A stretch of DNA of 64,000 nt, taken from the NCBI RefSeq assembly GCF_029919255.1, contig NZ_CP123991.1, forward strand, positions 3,008,808-3,072,807. The letters are read 5' to 3'. The notes below the pieces were generated by a model. That model saw only the letters and a program-made list of their open reading frames with translations. It searched no databases and was not told where the DNA came from. This DNA comes from a cyanobacterium endosymbiont of Epithemia clementina EcSB. Its GTDB lineage: Bacteria > Cyanobacteriota > Cyanobacteriia > Cyanobacteriales > Microcystaceae. Shown piece by piece: positions 30,097-41,092 of the stretch (the stretch's first letter is position 1; every line of letters begins with the position of its first letter). The translations under genes and the position numbers were made by a program.

Positions 30097-31173
30097 ATGG
30101 ATTTTTTCGTGCTAGGTAAACTCTTAGCTGGATTAGTATTATTAGTCGTTGGTGCAGAAGGATTAGTCAACGGTGCGTCTTTCCTGGCAGCTAGTTTGGG
30201 GATTTCTCCGTTGGTCATTGGGTTAACTATTGTTGCTTATGGGACAAGTTCACCAGAAATGGCCGTGGCTATTCAATCAAGTTTTGCCGGACAGGCCGAT
30301 ATTGCGTTGGGGAATGTGGTTGGTAGTAATATTTTTAATGTCTTAGTCATTTTAGGGTTATCAGCCTTAGCAATGCCTTTAATAGTGGCAAAACAGTTAA
30401 TTAGAATCGAGGTTCCCATCATGATTGGGATTTCATTCCTAACTTTGTTGTTTGGATTTGACGGCTTGATTAACCGCTCAGATGGAATTATTTTAGTAAT
30501 TGGTGGAATTGTTTATACTATTTTTCTCATTTTTCAAGGGTCACAACAATCTCCTGAAGAAAAAGAATATGAAAAATACACCGTTATAGAAGATGTTTCA
30601 GTTTTTCAATGGGTGAAGAATTTGGGGTTAATGTTAGGTGGAACAGGGCTATTAATCTTAGGCTCTCGTTGGTTGGTGGAAAGTTCTACTAGCATCGCCC
30701 TTACCATTGGGGTTAGTGAATTAGTTATTGGTTTGACGATTGTTGCAGTGGGAACATCATTACCGGAATTGGCCACCTCCGTTATGGCTACTTTGAAGGG
30801 AGAGCGAGATATCGCGGTTGGTAATGTGATTGGAAGTAACATATTTAATATTTTGGCTGTGTTAGGGATAGGGGCTATGGTTTCTCCTCAGGGTATTCCT
30901 GTTTCTAGTGCTGCTATTGAATTTGATCTACCAGTTATGATTGCGATCGCTATTTCTTGTTTACCTATTTTCCTTACAGGAAATGTGATCGACCGTTGGG
31001 AAGGGTTATTGTTTGTTAGTTATTACATTGCCTACACAACTTATTTAATTCTACGTTCGACGGAACACGATAGCCTAGAGATATTCAGTAATGTCATGCT
31101 CCTTGTTGTTATTCCCATTACTGTACTAACTTTAACTATAGTCACCGTCAATAGTCTATGGAAACAAAGGTAA
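30097..31173 (+). CDS. Ca2+/cation antiporter of the CaCA family (YrbG-like)
   Basis: Polytopic membrane exchanger, probably Na+/Ca2+ or H+/Ca2+. The two inverted alpha-repeats are clear. The first is VAYGTSSPEMAV plus GNVVGSNIFN (about residues 47-81). The second is VAVGTSLPELAT plus GNVIGSNIFN, about 185 residues later. Each carries the acidic residue needed for cation binding (E54 in the first). Around ten hydrophobic helices are visible in 358 residues. I use ATG 30097. An in-frame TTG at 29995 would add 34 Ser/Arg-rich residues unlike the family. A hairpin overlaps the stop codon. Probably monocistronic. Confidence 0.88.
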   Translation: MDFFVLGKLLAGLVLLVVGAEGLVNGASFLAASLGISPLVIGLTIVAYGTSSPEMAVAIQSSFAGQADIALGNVVGSNIFNVLVILGLSALAMPLIVAKQLIRIEVPIMIGISFLTLLFGFDGLINRSDGIILVIGGIVYTIFLIFQGSQQSPEEKEYEKYTVIEDVSVFQWVKNLGLMLGGTGLLILGSRWLVESSTSIALTIGVSELVIGLTIVAVGTSLPELATSVMATLKGERDIAVGNVIGSNIFNILAVLGIGAMVSPQGIPVSSAAIEFDLPVMIAIAISCLPIFLTGNVIDRWEGLLFVSYYIAYTTYLILRSTEHDSLEIFSNVMLLVVIPITVLTLTIVTVNSLWKQR

Positions 31174-31191
31174 AAATAATAGGTTTTACCT
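31168..31191 (+). terminator. Short stem-loop overlapping the antiporter stop codon
   Basis: AGGTAAAA (31168-31175) and TTTTACCT (31184-31191) form an 8-bp stem with an 8-base loop immediately at the end of the antiporter gene. It is weak but well placed. Confidence 0.45.
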
Positions 31192-31583
31192 AATGAGTAT
31201 TTAAGCTGTTCCTTGTCAATAGCTATTATAAAGACTTCAATTAAAAATCTTCTAGACCCAAACTATTTACCCAAAGAAGTATTAATGAATATTGTATTTA
31301 TCTATACAACCAACAGTAGTTTTTAACATTCTATCCTCGATATTAGCCATAAAATTATTAGTCCAAACACTTATGAATGCAATCTCTGTAATATCACTCA
31401 TAAAATTTTAACTAAAAAAAGAGATGGAAAGATAACAGAGAATCATCAACAGATAAATCAAAATCATTTTTGATGATAGAGAAAATAGATTAATTAAACT
31501 GTTGGGACAAAACACTTTTTCGCCTTGCGGTTTTCAGAAAATGACTCTGATGTTAAATGGTAGCAAAAACATAAACATAAAAG
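31192..31583. other. Intergenic AT-rich region
   Basis: About 390 bases between convergent genes. No supported gene, RNA or repeat. Confidence 0.45.
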
Positions 31584-31928
31584 TTACTCTTTAATTTCTA
31601 ATAATTGACCAAAAAATCCGGAAATGAGAAATAAAATAATCGAACCAAATAAGGCATCCCAAAAGGTATTAACGCTAAAACCTGGAGTAAGATAACTTAC
31701 TAAAGAAAAAGCAATAGCATTAACTACAAATAAGAATAACCCTAAACTAAAAAAAGTTAAAGGAAGTGTAAATAAAATCAGAACAGGTCGAACAATAGCA
31801 TTAATTACTCCCATAACAATAGCAGCAAAGGCAGCAGCAACAAGGGATTTAATAAAAATTCCTGGAATCACATAAGCTGTAATTAATAGTGAGATAGCTG
31901 TAATAAGCCACGTAAACAAAAATTGCAT
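31584..31928 (-). CDS. Small four-helix membrane protein of the phage-holin-like family (PF04020 type)
   Basis: A 114-residue protein with four hydrophobic helices. The conserved pattern is ...VIPGIFIKSLVAAAFAAIVM, GVINAIVRPVLILFTLPLTF, FSLGLFLFVVNAIAF and YLTPGFSV, diagnostic of the family annotated as phage holin or 4-TMS membrane protein. Despite that name, members are ordinary chromosomal genes in many bacteria. No phage genes surround it, so a lysis role should not be assumed. It lies downstream of phosphoketolase on the same strand, separated by a hairpin terminator. Function unknown. Confidence 0.85.
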   Translation of the reverse strand: MQFLFTWLITAISLLITAYVIPGIFIKSLVAAAFAAIVMGVINAIVRPVLILFTLPLTFFSLGLFLFVVNAIAFSLVSYLTPGFSVNTFWDALFGSIILFLISGFFGQLLEIKE

Positions 31929-31968
31929 GTTTATTATTTAACCTCTTTTTAAGAAAAAATAGATTAAG

Positions 31969-31992
31969 CTCCTAAGATTAAGCTCTTAGGAG
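31969..31992 (-). terminator. Stem-loop downstream of phosphoketolase
   Basis: CTCCTAAG and CTTAGGAG form a perfect 8-bp stem with an 8-base loop about 50 bases past the phosphoketolase stop on the minus strand, followed on that strand by a T-rich run. Likely the xfp terminator. Confidence 0.6.
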
Positions 31993-32042
31993 TACACAAT
32001 AATTACGTCACGCTAAAAAATTTCCTTAATCATTAGCTGAGA

Positions 32043-34451
32043 TTAGTTAGGCCATTTCCATTGAGTTATTTCCGGTTTATCGATACCATTTTCATATGCA
32101 TAAGCCTTATGTTCTATAATAGCATTCTTCATACGTTCATGAACATAAGCAGCGGCTGACCCCAATTTAGGAACACGGTGAATGACATCAATCACTAAAT
32201 TAAAGCGATCAACTTGATTATTTATTGCTAATTCGAGGGGGGTATTAATGTTACCCTTTTCCTTATAACCACGAACATGAAGGTTCACATGATTGGTACG
32301 ACGATAGGTTAACTTATGAATTAACCAAGGATAGCCATGAAAGTTAAAAATAATAGGCTTATCCTTAGTAAACAGGTTATCAAAATCCCAATCTGAAAGT
32401 CCATGGGGATGTTCACGTTGCGGTTGTAATTTAAACAAGTCAACTACATTAACAAACCGTACTTTTAACTTAGGAAATTCTTCTCGTAAAATAGCAGTAG
32501 CGGCTAAAGTTTCCTTAGTGGCAATGTCACCACAACATGCCATAACCACATCAGGGATATCAAGTTCTGTGCCACAATCATCGTTACTAGCCCAATCCCA
32601 AATACCAATACCCTTAGTACAATGTTCAATGGCTTTCTCTATGCTTAGATATTGGAGGTGTTTTTGTTTATCGGAAACGATGACGTTAACGTAGTTCTTA
32701 CTTCGCAAACAATGATCTCCAACAGACAGTAAACAGTTAGCGTCAGGGGGAAAATACACCCGCACTACATCTGCACTCTTATTGGTAACAAGATCAACAT
32801 ACCCTGGATCTTGGTGACTAAACCCATTATGATCCTGCCGCCAAACAGTGGAAGATAACATGATATTTAGGGAAGAAATTGATGCCCGCCAAGAAACTTG
32901 ATTTTTGCAGATATCAAGCCATTTAGCATGTTGGTTAAACATTGAGTCAACCACGTGAGCAAACGCTTCATAGGTGTGGAAAAATCCGTGACGACCTGTT
33001 AATAAATAGCCTTCTAACCATCCTTGTAGGGTATGTTCGCTCAGTATTTCCATTACCCGTCCATCAGTGGTAATTTCGGTGCCGTCGGCATCTTCAGGGA
33101 GAATATCAGCCATCCAGACTTTTTTACTTGCTTCGTAAATAGTGCTGAGACGATTAGATGCAGTCTCATCAGGGCCAAAAACACGGAAGTTAGTCATGTT
33201 GTTAGCCATGATATCCCGTAGAAAGTTCCCAAACACGAAAGTATTTCCCACCTCTATTGTTCCAGGTTTGTTTACCTCAACCTTATAGTTACGGAAGTCA
33301 GGCATTTTGAGGTCTTTACGGAGTAACCCTCCATTGGCGTGAGGGTTAGCACTGATGCGGCGGTAGCTGGTGGGGGCAAGTTTCTGTAATTCGGGAATTA
33401 ATGTACCATTTTCATCAAAAAGTTCTTCGGGTTTGTAGCTCTTCATCCAGTCTTCAAGAACTTTTAAATGAGCAGTATTATTGTGCATTCCTGATAAGGG
33501 AACTTGATGTGATCGCCAGAAATTTTCTGTCTTTTTGCCATCTACTTCTTTAGGACCTGTCCATCCTTTTGGAGAACGTAAAACAATCATTGGCCACATG
33601 GGACGTTTAGCTATCCCACTACTATACGCTTCTTGTTGAATTCGTTTAATTTCTTTGATCGCTGCTTCCAGGGTAGCGGCCATTTTCTGGTGCATTACTT
33701 CAGGATCAGAGCCTTCGACAAAGTAAGGTTTATAACCATATCCCTTGAAGAGACATTCTAGTTCTTCATGACTAATACGAGCAAAAATTGTCGGATTGGC
33801 AATCTTATAGCCGTTGAGGTGCAAAATAGGTAGCACAGCACCATCGCGGATGGGGTTTAGGAATTTATTGGAATGCCAAGAAGTGGCTAACGGTCCAGTT
33901 TCTGCTTCTCCATCTCCTACCACGGCGACAACGATAAGATTGGGGTTATCTAAAGCCGCACCATAGGCATGGGAGAGACAATAGCCCAATTCTCCCCCTT
34001 CATGAATTGATCCAGGAATTTCTGGAGTACAATGGCTACCAGTTCCCCCAGGGAAGGAAAACTGCTTGAAAAACTTTTTCATTCCCTCCTCATCTTGGCT
34101 TTTATCAGGGTAAGTCTCAGAATAGGTTCCTTCAAGATACACTGGACCGAGTATTCCGGGCGCACCGTGACCAGGACCTGCCATATAGATCGCGTCTAAA
34201 TCATATTTTTTAATCAGGCGATTGAGGTGGATATAAATAAAACTCAAACCAGGACTTGTTCCCCAATGTCCTAACAAACGGTTTTTAATATGTTCTTCCT
34301 TCAAAGGTTCTTTGAGTAAAGGATTATCTTGTAGGTAAATCATCCCAACAGCAAGGTAGTTACAAGCTTGCCAATAAGCATGAATTTTTTGCAACTCGCT
34401 GCTCGAAAGAGGAGTTTGTTCTAAGGTTAGTCTTTCCGGTGTGGCTGTCAT
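32043..34451 (-). CDS. xfp: Phosphoketolase (xylulose-5-phosphate/fructose-6-phosphate)
   Basis: Thiamine-diphosphate enzyme that phosphorolytically cleaves xylulose 5-phosphate to acetyl phosphate and glyceraldehyde 3-phosphate (or fructose 6-phosphate to acetyl phosphate and erythrose 4-phosphate). The 802-residue length is standard. The N-terminal domain shows GHWGTSPG (from residue 61), AGPGHG (91-96) and the ThDP/Mg motif starting GDGEAETGP (179) with a downstream Asn in [11 protein letters not shown]. The middle domain has the GPDETASNR segment and [13 protein letters not shown] with the catalytic Glu of the ThDP fold. Cytoplasmic. It is divergent from gap1, its product-consuming partner, with a shared control region. 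Retention points to carbon flux into acetyl phosphate without photosystem II. Confidence 0.95.
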   Translation of the reverse strand: MTATPERLTLEQTPLSSSELQKIHAYWQACNYLAVGMIYLQDNPLLKEPLKEEHIKNRLLGHWGTSPGLSFIYIHLNRLIKKYDLDAIYMAGPGHGAPGILGPVYLEGTYSETYPDKSQDEEGMKKFFKQFSFPGGTGSHCTPEIPGSIHEGGELGYCLSHAYGAALDNPNLIVVAVVGDGEAETGPLATSWHSNKFLNPIRDGAVLPILHLNGYKIANPTIFARISHEELECLFKGYGYKPYFVEGSDPEVMHQKMAATLEAAIKEIKRIQQEAYSSGIAKRPMWPMIVLRSPKGWTGPKEVDGKKTENFWRSHQVPLSGMHNNTAHLKVLEDWMKSYKPEELFDENGTLIPELQKLAPTSYRRISANPHANGGLLRKDLKMPDFRNYKVEVNKPGTIEVGNTFVFGNFLRDIMANNMTNFRVFGPDETASNRLSTIYEASKKVWMADILPEDADGTEITTDGRVMEILSEHTLQGWLEGYLLTGRHGFFHTYEAFAHVVDSMFNQHAKWLDICKNQVSWRASISSLNIMLSSTVWRQDHNGFSHQDPGYVDLVTNKSADVVRVYFPPDANCLLSVGDHCLRSKNYVNVIVSDKQKHLQYLSIEKAIEHCTKGIGIWDWASNDDCGTELDIPDVVMACCGDIATKETLAATAILREEFPKLKVRFVNVVDLFKLQPQREHPHGLSDWDFDNLFTKDKPIIFNFHGYPWLIHKLTYRRTNHVNLHVRGYKEKGNINTPLELAINNQVDRFNLVIDVIHRVPKLGSAAAYVHERMKNAIIEHKAYAYENGIDKPEITQWKWPN

Positions 34452-34647
34452 GAGTTATCGTTTTAAAATTGGATTTTAAGTTAATCGTTGTCAATCAGTT
34501 ACTGTTCAGTATAATCTTTTGTAGACTTGTTCCCTTGTCAAAGAACAAAATAACTATAATAGGATGGCAACTATAGCTTTATTAAGCCTAGCTGTGACAA
34601 AATTCTGATAAAAAACTGAAAGTATTGCTTTGAAGAGTTTCTAAAAC

Positions 34648-34668
34648 TATCAGAACTAAATTCTGATA
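34648..34668. promoter_or_regulatory. Operator-like inverted repeat TATCAGAA-N5-TTCTGATA
   Basis: Perfect 8-bp half-sites separated by 5 bases, the architecture of a dimeric helix-turn-helix binding site, located about 200 bases upstream of xfp and 290 upstream of gap1. The half-site recurs at 34602 and 34765. Confidence 0.5.
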
Positions 34669-34757
34669 AAGATTAAGTTTTTGGAGTTACAGAATTCTAT
34701 TAAAATGAGAGTTTTGACAGACAATGCAATCAAATGAAATTTTTTTTAGTTATGGGA

Positions 34758-34776
34758 TTTTATCATTCTGATAAAA
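34758..34776. promoter_or_regulatory. Second operator-like palindrome TTTTATCA-TTC-TGATAAAA
   Basis: Perfect 8-bp arms around 3 bases, sharing the TTCTGATAAA sequence with the palindrome 110 bases away but with a different spacing. Located about 180 bases upstream of gap1. Confidence 0.45.
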
Positions 34777-34924
34777 GAATAAAAAAATGAAAGGGGTTAC
34801 TGAATTCATAAAAATTAGCCTAAAACTCATAAAATGTTAATAATTAGGCTTCACTTAAGATATAAGTCACGGGAGATACAGTATTGTAAGAACAAATAGT
34901 CTTTTTTGATTGCTTTCAAGATAA

Positions 34925-35995
<1,071 letters not shown>

Positions 35996-35999
35996 TCTT

Positions 36000-36034
36000 T
36001 ATGGCTCTTCTAGACTAGCTGTGGAAGAGCCATA
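36000..36034 (+). terminator. Stem-loop after gap1
   Basis: TATGGCTCTTC and GAAGAGCCATA form a perfect 11-bp stem around a 13-base loop, starting 5 bases after the gap1 stop. GC-rich for this genome. Likely intrinsic terminator. Confidence 0.7.
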
Positions 36035-36605
36035 ATAGGTTATATTATTTCTTTTTCAGACTTCTAATGTAGAAGTTGTTGGGTTCGATTCTAATTGATT
36101 AATTTAAACGATAACATCTAGTCTTCTATCATAGTTTTTTAACTAGTATTAATAATCTGCTCCTCTGTCGTAACCTCTAACCCTCAAATGTTAGCTATAA
36201 TTGAACTATGAACACCTTCAATACTGGGTTACCTTTTTTTATTAAAACTATTGGAGATTCCTCCCGATTAAGTCAGGATTTATCTGTCACCTCAATCAAA
36301 TGAAGACTCTTAAATGGGAATACTTCACTATCGAGAGGTTTAGTAGTTTTACGAAGTATTTCCTGAAAAACTGGGCATCACAAATTGGCTTATAGTCAGA
36401 CTAGAGAAAAGGATGATGTTGGAATTTACTTAGTAAGCCGACTCTAACGAGTTGAAGCCAGTCTAAAGACTGAAGAGAATCAATAATAGGTTATCCTAGT
36501 TAAGGAAGTGGACTGATTGTTACATGAATGCTCTTGACTCTTAAGAGATTTGACTATAGAGAATCTCCCTGAGATGAGTTAGGTGACAAACTTAAATTAG
36601 AATGT
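36035..36605. other. Gene-free stretch
   Basis: About 570 bases. A short open piece from ATG 36301 (MKTLKWEYFTIERFSSFTKY...) and other fragments hint at an eroded gene, but none is identifiable. It should contain the promoter of the PEP-synthase-like gene. Confidence 0.35.
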
Positions 36606-38954
36606 GTGTACTCTAGTGATCGTGGTTCAGTCATCATCCCGACAGTGATAACACTCTACTGGCTATCTCAGATTGAATCGGCAGATCGCCTTTGGGTTGG
36701 GGAAAAGGCCTGGATACTGAGCCAACTCAAAAAAAAAGGCTATCCAGTTTTTCCTGGATTTGTTATCGGCTCAGAAACTTGGGGAGAATTCTTGGGAAGG
36801 TTAGACGATTCCACCTCTTTATTGGCGGATTTTCCCACATCCTCCCTGTATTTTGATGTAGATAACTTTAGGTCCCTGCAGTTAGCAGCACAACAAAGTC
36901 GTCAAGCTATTGTTCATACCTATTTCCCTGATCAATGGAGAAAGATTATTGCACAAGCCGTTGAGCAGTTGCCTAGCAACTTTTTAATAGTACAGGGTTC
37001 TCTAGGAAATTCTTTGGGCATTAAACAAGAGTTTGCTAACTTAATCGTGCCTCAAGTCTGTAAAAAGTTACCCCAAGATTTAGAATTAGCCATTAAACAA
37101 ATTTGGTGTCAGTTGTTGAGCGCGCAAAGCCTATTTTATGGGCAACGAATGGACATTTCCATTGAAAAGTTAAATCTAGGGGTTTTGGTTCAACCGTTAA
37201 CCAATGTGATCGTCTCAAGTATTGTTACCGTGTCTCCCAAAACTTTTGAAATACAAGCCACTTGGGGTTTACCCCAAAGTTTATGGGGAGGGGAAGTCTT
37301 GCCTGATCGCTTTGTCTTTGATCGCACTACTAGCCTAGTTATTGATAGAGAATTAGGGAATAAAACCCGTGCTTATCGACTCGAAAATAAAGACGTGTCC
37401 CGCGATGTTAACTATCTTGAAAGCCCTCTAGGAGCTTATGTGTTGAGTTCTCCTCAACAAGAGCAATACTGTCTCGATGAATCCATCCTGAGTCAAATCT
37501 ATCCATTACTTGAGGATCTTAGTCAAGATGAGTTATCTTGGAGTTCTTTAGAATGGACATGGCTTGAATCTGAGCATTCCCAACTTCCAACTTTAGCTAT
37601 CACTGAGATTATTCCTGGTGTCTCAAGTTCCCAAGTTCATCCATTGTCTTTTCGAAAACAACCAATAATCGTGGAAAATCAACCCCTCCTGAGAGGAATT
37701 GGGGCAGCCCCTGGTCGTACCCAAGGATTAATTCAAATAATAACTGGGGAAATTGCCCCCAGCCCCCCGTCTTCTCAGAAGAGTGTCATTGTCACTAAAG
37801 AGATTCACCCCTCCCAATTACCTTTGTTAAAACAAGCGGTAGGAGTAATCACTGAACAAGGAGGAATGACTAGTCATGCAGCTATTTTAGCCAGAGAATT
37901 AAATATCCCTGCGGTGGTTGGAGTGTCGAGGGCAACAAAATTACTTAAAACTGGTGACTCTATAATTCTAGATGGTAGAAGTGGAACAATTTATTATCAT
38001 ACATCACCCCAAAATGATATTTCCCTTACTTTTTCCTTGAATTCCCGGGAGATGTCTTCAAAATTGTCTTATCCTATTGCTACCCAATTAATGGTCAATG
38101 TTAGTCAACCAAGTTCTTTGGTCAAGGCCATAGATTTACCCATTGATGGTATTGGATTGGTTCGATCAGAATTGATGCTATTAAACTTATGTTCTCCTAA
38201 GTCCCTAGAGCAATGGCTTCATGAATCCGAACCTACACAGATTGTTGAACAAATTTGTGAATGTATTCGCGAGTTTACGACTAGTTTTACTCCCCGTCCT
38301 GTGTTTTATCGGTCTTTTGATGGTCAATCATGCCAAGGAATTAATGCTACAGTTAGAGGTGACTGTCGGGGAACAGCTAGTTATTTACTTAATCCAACTC
38401 TTTTTGACTGGGAATTGAGGGCATTAGCTCAAGTTCAAGCACAAGGATTTCATAATCTCCGTTTAATTCTACCGTTTGTTCGCAGTGTAGCGGAATTTCG
38501 CTTTTGTCGTCATCGAGTGGAACAAGCAGGATTAATGGAATCCAAAACTTTTGAGTTGTGGATCATGGCAGAAGTTCCCTCGGTTCTTTTTGAATTAGAG
38601 GAATACGTTAATACAGGAGTTCAAGGAATTGCAATTGGAACCAATGATTTAGTTCCATTACTGTTTGGAGTTGAACGAGATAATCCCGAGTTCAGTGATA
38701 CTGCCCAACCTTGTCCAATTGTGTTAAAAAAAGTTCTGAAACAGTTCATCAAAAAGTCTCATCAGTTGGGAATTTCGTGTAGTTTATGTGGCCAAGCAGC
38801 TAGTCAATATCCCGATCTTGTTGAGGATTTAGTCCAGTGGGGAATTACCAACATTTCGGTAGAAACTGAAGCGGTAGAACGAACTTATCAAGCAATCGCT
38901 AGAGCTGAAAAAAAATTACTTTTAGAATTTATCAGACAACAAAGAAAAAACTAA
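36606..38954 (+). CDS. PEP-synthase/PEP-utilising-enzyme-like protein
   Basis: A three-domain protein related to phosphoenolpyruvate synthase. An N-terminal ATP-grasp-like region (about 25-330) is followed by the swivelling phosphohistidine domain with GGMTSHAAILARELNIPAVV (catalytic His424). A C-terminal PEP/pyruvate barrel contains IGLVRSELMLL, VRGDCRGTASY, IMAEVPSVLFELEE, IGTNDLVPLLFGVERD and the catalytic Cys in SCSLCGQAAS. The N-domain element is IVQGSLGNSLG, where functional enzymes usually have VRSSA...ED. PEP-synthase activity is therefore doubtful and a regulatory or altered role possible. The start at 36606 is GTG. An in-frame GTG at 36645 would begin just before LYWLSQI, where relatives seem to start, and may be the true start. 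Confidence 0.75.
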   Translation: MYSSDRGSVIIPTVITLYWLSQIESADRLWVGEKAWILSQLKKKGYPVFPGFVIGSETWGEFLGRLDDSTSLLADFPTSSLYFDVDNFRSLQLAAQQSRQAIVHTYFPDQWRKIIAQAVEQLPSNFLIVQGSLGNSLGIKQEFANLIVPQVCKKLPQDLELAIKQIWCQLLSAQSLFYGQRMDISIEKLNLGVLVQPLTNVIVSSIVTVSPKTFEIQATWGLPQSLWGGEVLPDRFVFDRTTSLVIDRELGNKTRAYRLENKDVSRDVNYLESPLGAYVLSSPQQEQYCLDESILSQIYPLLEDLSQDELSWSSLEWTWLESEHSQLPTLAITEIIPGVSSSQVHPLSFRKQPIIVENQPLLRGIGAAPGRTQGLIQIITGEIAPSPPSSQKSVIVTKEIHPSQLPLLKQAVGVITEQGGMTSHAAILARELNIPAVVGVSRATKLLKTGDSIILDGRSGTIYYHTSPQNDISLTFSLNSREMSSKLSYPIATQLMVNVSQPSSLVKAIDLPIDGIGLVRSELMLLNLCSPKSLEQWLHESEPTQIVEQICECIREFTTSFTPRPVFYRSFDGQSCQGINATVRGDCRGTASYLLNPTLFDWELRALAQVQAQGFHNLRLILPFVRSVAEFRFCRHRVEQAGLMESKTFELWIMAEVPSVLFELEEYVNTGVQGIAIGTNDLVPLLFGVERDNPEFSDTAQPCPIVLKKVLKQFIKKSHQLGISCSLCGQAASQYPDLVEDLVQWGITNISVETEAVERTYQAIARAEKKLLLEFIRQQRKN

Positions 38955-40149
38955 TTTGAAAGCTGTCCTATTCAGACATATGCTTCATGGTTGATAATAA
39001 CAATTATCTCGTATTAGTTATTTTAAACTAAATGAGTTAACTCAAATAGGTATGAAATATAAAAATACTATAAAAAAAAGTAATTGCTGGATAGTAGACT
39101 GCCTGAAAGTCTGGCTAACATAATTAGAAAGGTAAAAACTATCAAAGTTGACTAGCGACACCAAAATTTTCTCCAGAATGAGAACGCAGACATTACATCT
39201 AGCAGACATTACATCTAAATGTAAGAGGCTAAGAAAGTTAAAGAGATTACAGATTGGATGGAACTATTAGAAAATACAATTTAAAAAACAATTTCTAGAT
39301 AAATTATTTAAGAAAGAAAAGAATAGCGGGATTCGCTAGTAAATGGAAGAAAAAAATAAAATTTTTTTTAAGAAATTTTTATGGAGAGACAAATTTACTT
39401 ATGGTATCTATTTGTTTTGAATATAAACAATCAAAATTCACTACCCAAAAAATTAGTCAAATTAGTTTTAAATAGCTAAAAATAAAAAGTACTAAAAACG
39501 AGTAAAATAACTGCTTTATATCCTATATTAAAAATGTATAAAATCTAACAAACTTTAGATAAAAAGATATATAAAACTAAAAAGTACAAAAAATAAAAAA
39601 GAATAGATATGGTTATCATTCTTGGTAATTACTCGATACATACAAGTGGTTTATTGAAAGTAAAATTGAAGCAACGGGAAAAGTTCAGCTATAAAAGCAC
39701 AGGTTATCTACGCAATCTATTAATTTAGTCAGCAAACGTAAAATTTATTTTCAAAAATTATATTTTAATCTATTACTACGCGAATAACGCTAGATTTTAA
39801 ACGCTGTTATTCTTGTTAAGATCTCTCTTAGTACATGAGGAAGTTGACGCTCATCTCATATAGTAAGCGCCAATAATCGAGATTGATATTTTTGTTTAAA
39901 CGCAGCATAATACAAGGTTGTCTTAGCTTTTAAGTCTAAAAATAGAAAAAGTTTTTTAGGTAAATATAGATAAGCAATCAGTATAGAAAAAATGTTAATA
40001 TAACAGTTATAAAGACTCCAGTTTATCGAATTTTTAATCTTAGATAAATTTTCAAATTGGTCCTTAACTGTTTAACTGTTTAACTGTTTAACTGTTTAAA
40101 TTTTAACACGCTTACCAAGTAAGATTTTATCAATCAGTTTTACTAACTT
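38955..40149. other. AT-rich gene desert
   Basis: About 1.2 kb with no recognisable gene. It holds a 16-bp direct duplication GCAGACATTACATCTA at about 39186 and the octamer array listed separately. Confidence 0.5.
40066..40097. repeat. Tandem octamer AACTGTTT, four copies
   Basis: Four exact consecutive copies of the 8-base unit, plus a partial fifth, in gene-free DNA. Short tandem arrays of 7-8 bases are common in cyanobacterial genomes. No function is implied. Confidence 0.8.
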
Positions 40150-40610
40150 TTACTTTATCATCTGTCGATGAAAGGGAATTACTTGAAGTCCTTGTTGATA
40201 CAGCTTTTCAAAGAGTTCTTGAGAAGAATATACTCTGCCTCCCAATAATTTGCTAATAATGTACCAATTAAATATTGCATTAACTTAGGAAGTAGTTTAC
40301 GGTCATCGATGTTGCCTAGAGTTAACTTAAAAATCAATATTTACTACAATAGTTTATGATTAAATGCGTTTTAAATCCGTAATGTCATCTTACAGGATTT
40401 TAGAGGTATTCAACTAAGCCTTCAAAAACTCAGTGTACTCTTCGGATTAGAATTAATGAAACTAATTTTTGTAATTTTTACTGTGCGAGTCTGTAAAAAA
40501 CAGCATATTAAAATCATTGTCTAGCACATGAGCTCTATAAAGCGATGATAGCTGACTTTTTAGAAAATGCTTTTTTATAAAAGGGTAAAGAAATCGAACT
40601 CATGTTCTTA
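40150..40610 (-). mobile_element. Remnant of an IS982-family transposase
   Basis: On the minus strand, KLTLGNIDDRKLLPKLMQYL and then ANYW or, one frame over, YIISKLLGGRVYSSQELFEK plus LYQQGLQVI match the catalytic part of IS982 transposases (xTxGNxDDRkPlpkL...GdkGYIS.eLxekL...glqLIT). Further upstream on that strand, 40485-40575 is a degenerate repeat of 4549-4640, where an N-terminal transposase piece survives. Frameshifts and stops are numerous. No terminal inverted repeats could be set. Confidence 0.7.
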
Positions 40611-40965
40611 CAATAGAAAATTAATCTGTATTCATTTGAGATTTATCATTTATCATTATGTTTAAATAAAAAATTATTAATGGTTTCAATAATCTCTGAG
40701 ATTATCACTAAAAACTTAGATGTGATCTATTTCCATATAATCGTAAAAATTTATACAAGTAAGCCATAATTTTTGACTTTTATAGTAGTTAGTTTTAACT
40801 TAGCTTCAATTGCTTTTAATTCAGTACTTATTTTGTTTATTTTCTAGTTAATTATTTTTCATTTGTATTATGTATAAAATATCCACTGTTGCAATAGTAA
40901 GATTTTGTTGTTCCAACTCTAGAATAAATCAATCAAAGTTCTTCTAGACCAGCTGTAAAAAAATA

Positions 40966-41021
40966 ATAACAAATAAAAGTTAAAATTTTGCCAAGCAAGA
41001 CTTTTAACTTTTATTTGTTAT
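40966..41021 (-). terminator. 20-bp stem-loop downstream of the Gfo/Idh/MocA gene
   Basis: ATAACAAATAAAAGTTAAAA and its exact reverse complement (41002-41021) flank a 16-base GC-containing loop, 70 bases beyond the minus-strand stop at 41093. Likely terminator for that gene. Confidence 0.65.
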
Positions 41022-41092
41022 AAAAATCAAGTTTTTGTAGTTATAGAGTACAATCATGATAATAGTTTTGGAAGTGATTAGCTACTGATTTA

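Noticed and set aside
31584..31928. Prophage or lysis gene suggested by the phage-holin family name
   Set aside because: No other phage gene nearby; this family is widespread on bacterial chromosomes with no lysis role shown.
40066..40097. CRISPR array candidate from repeated AACTGTTT
   Set aside because: Units are 8 bases, contiguous and without spacers; simple tandem repeat. No cas gene in the window.
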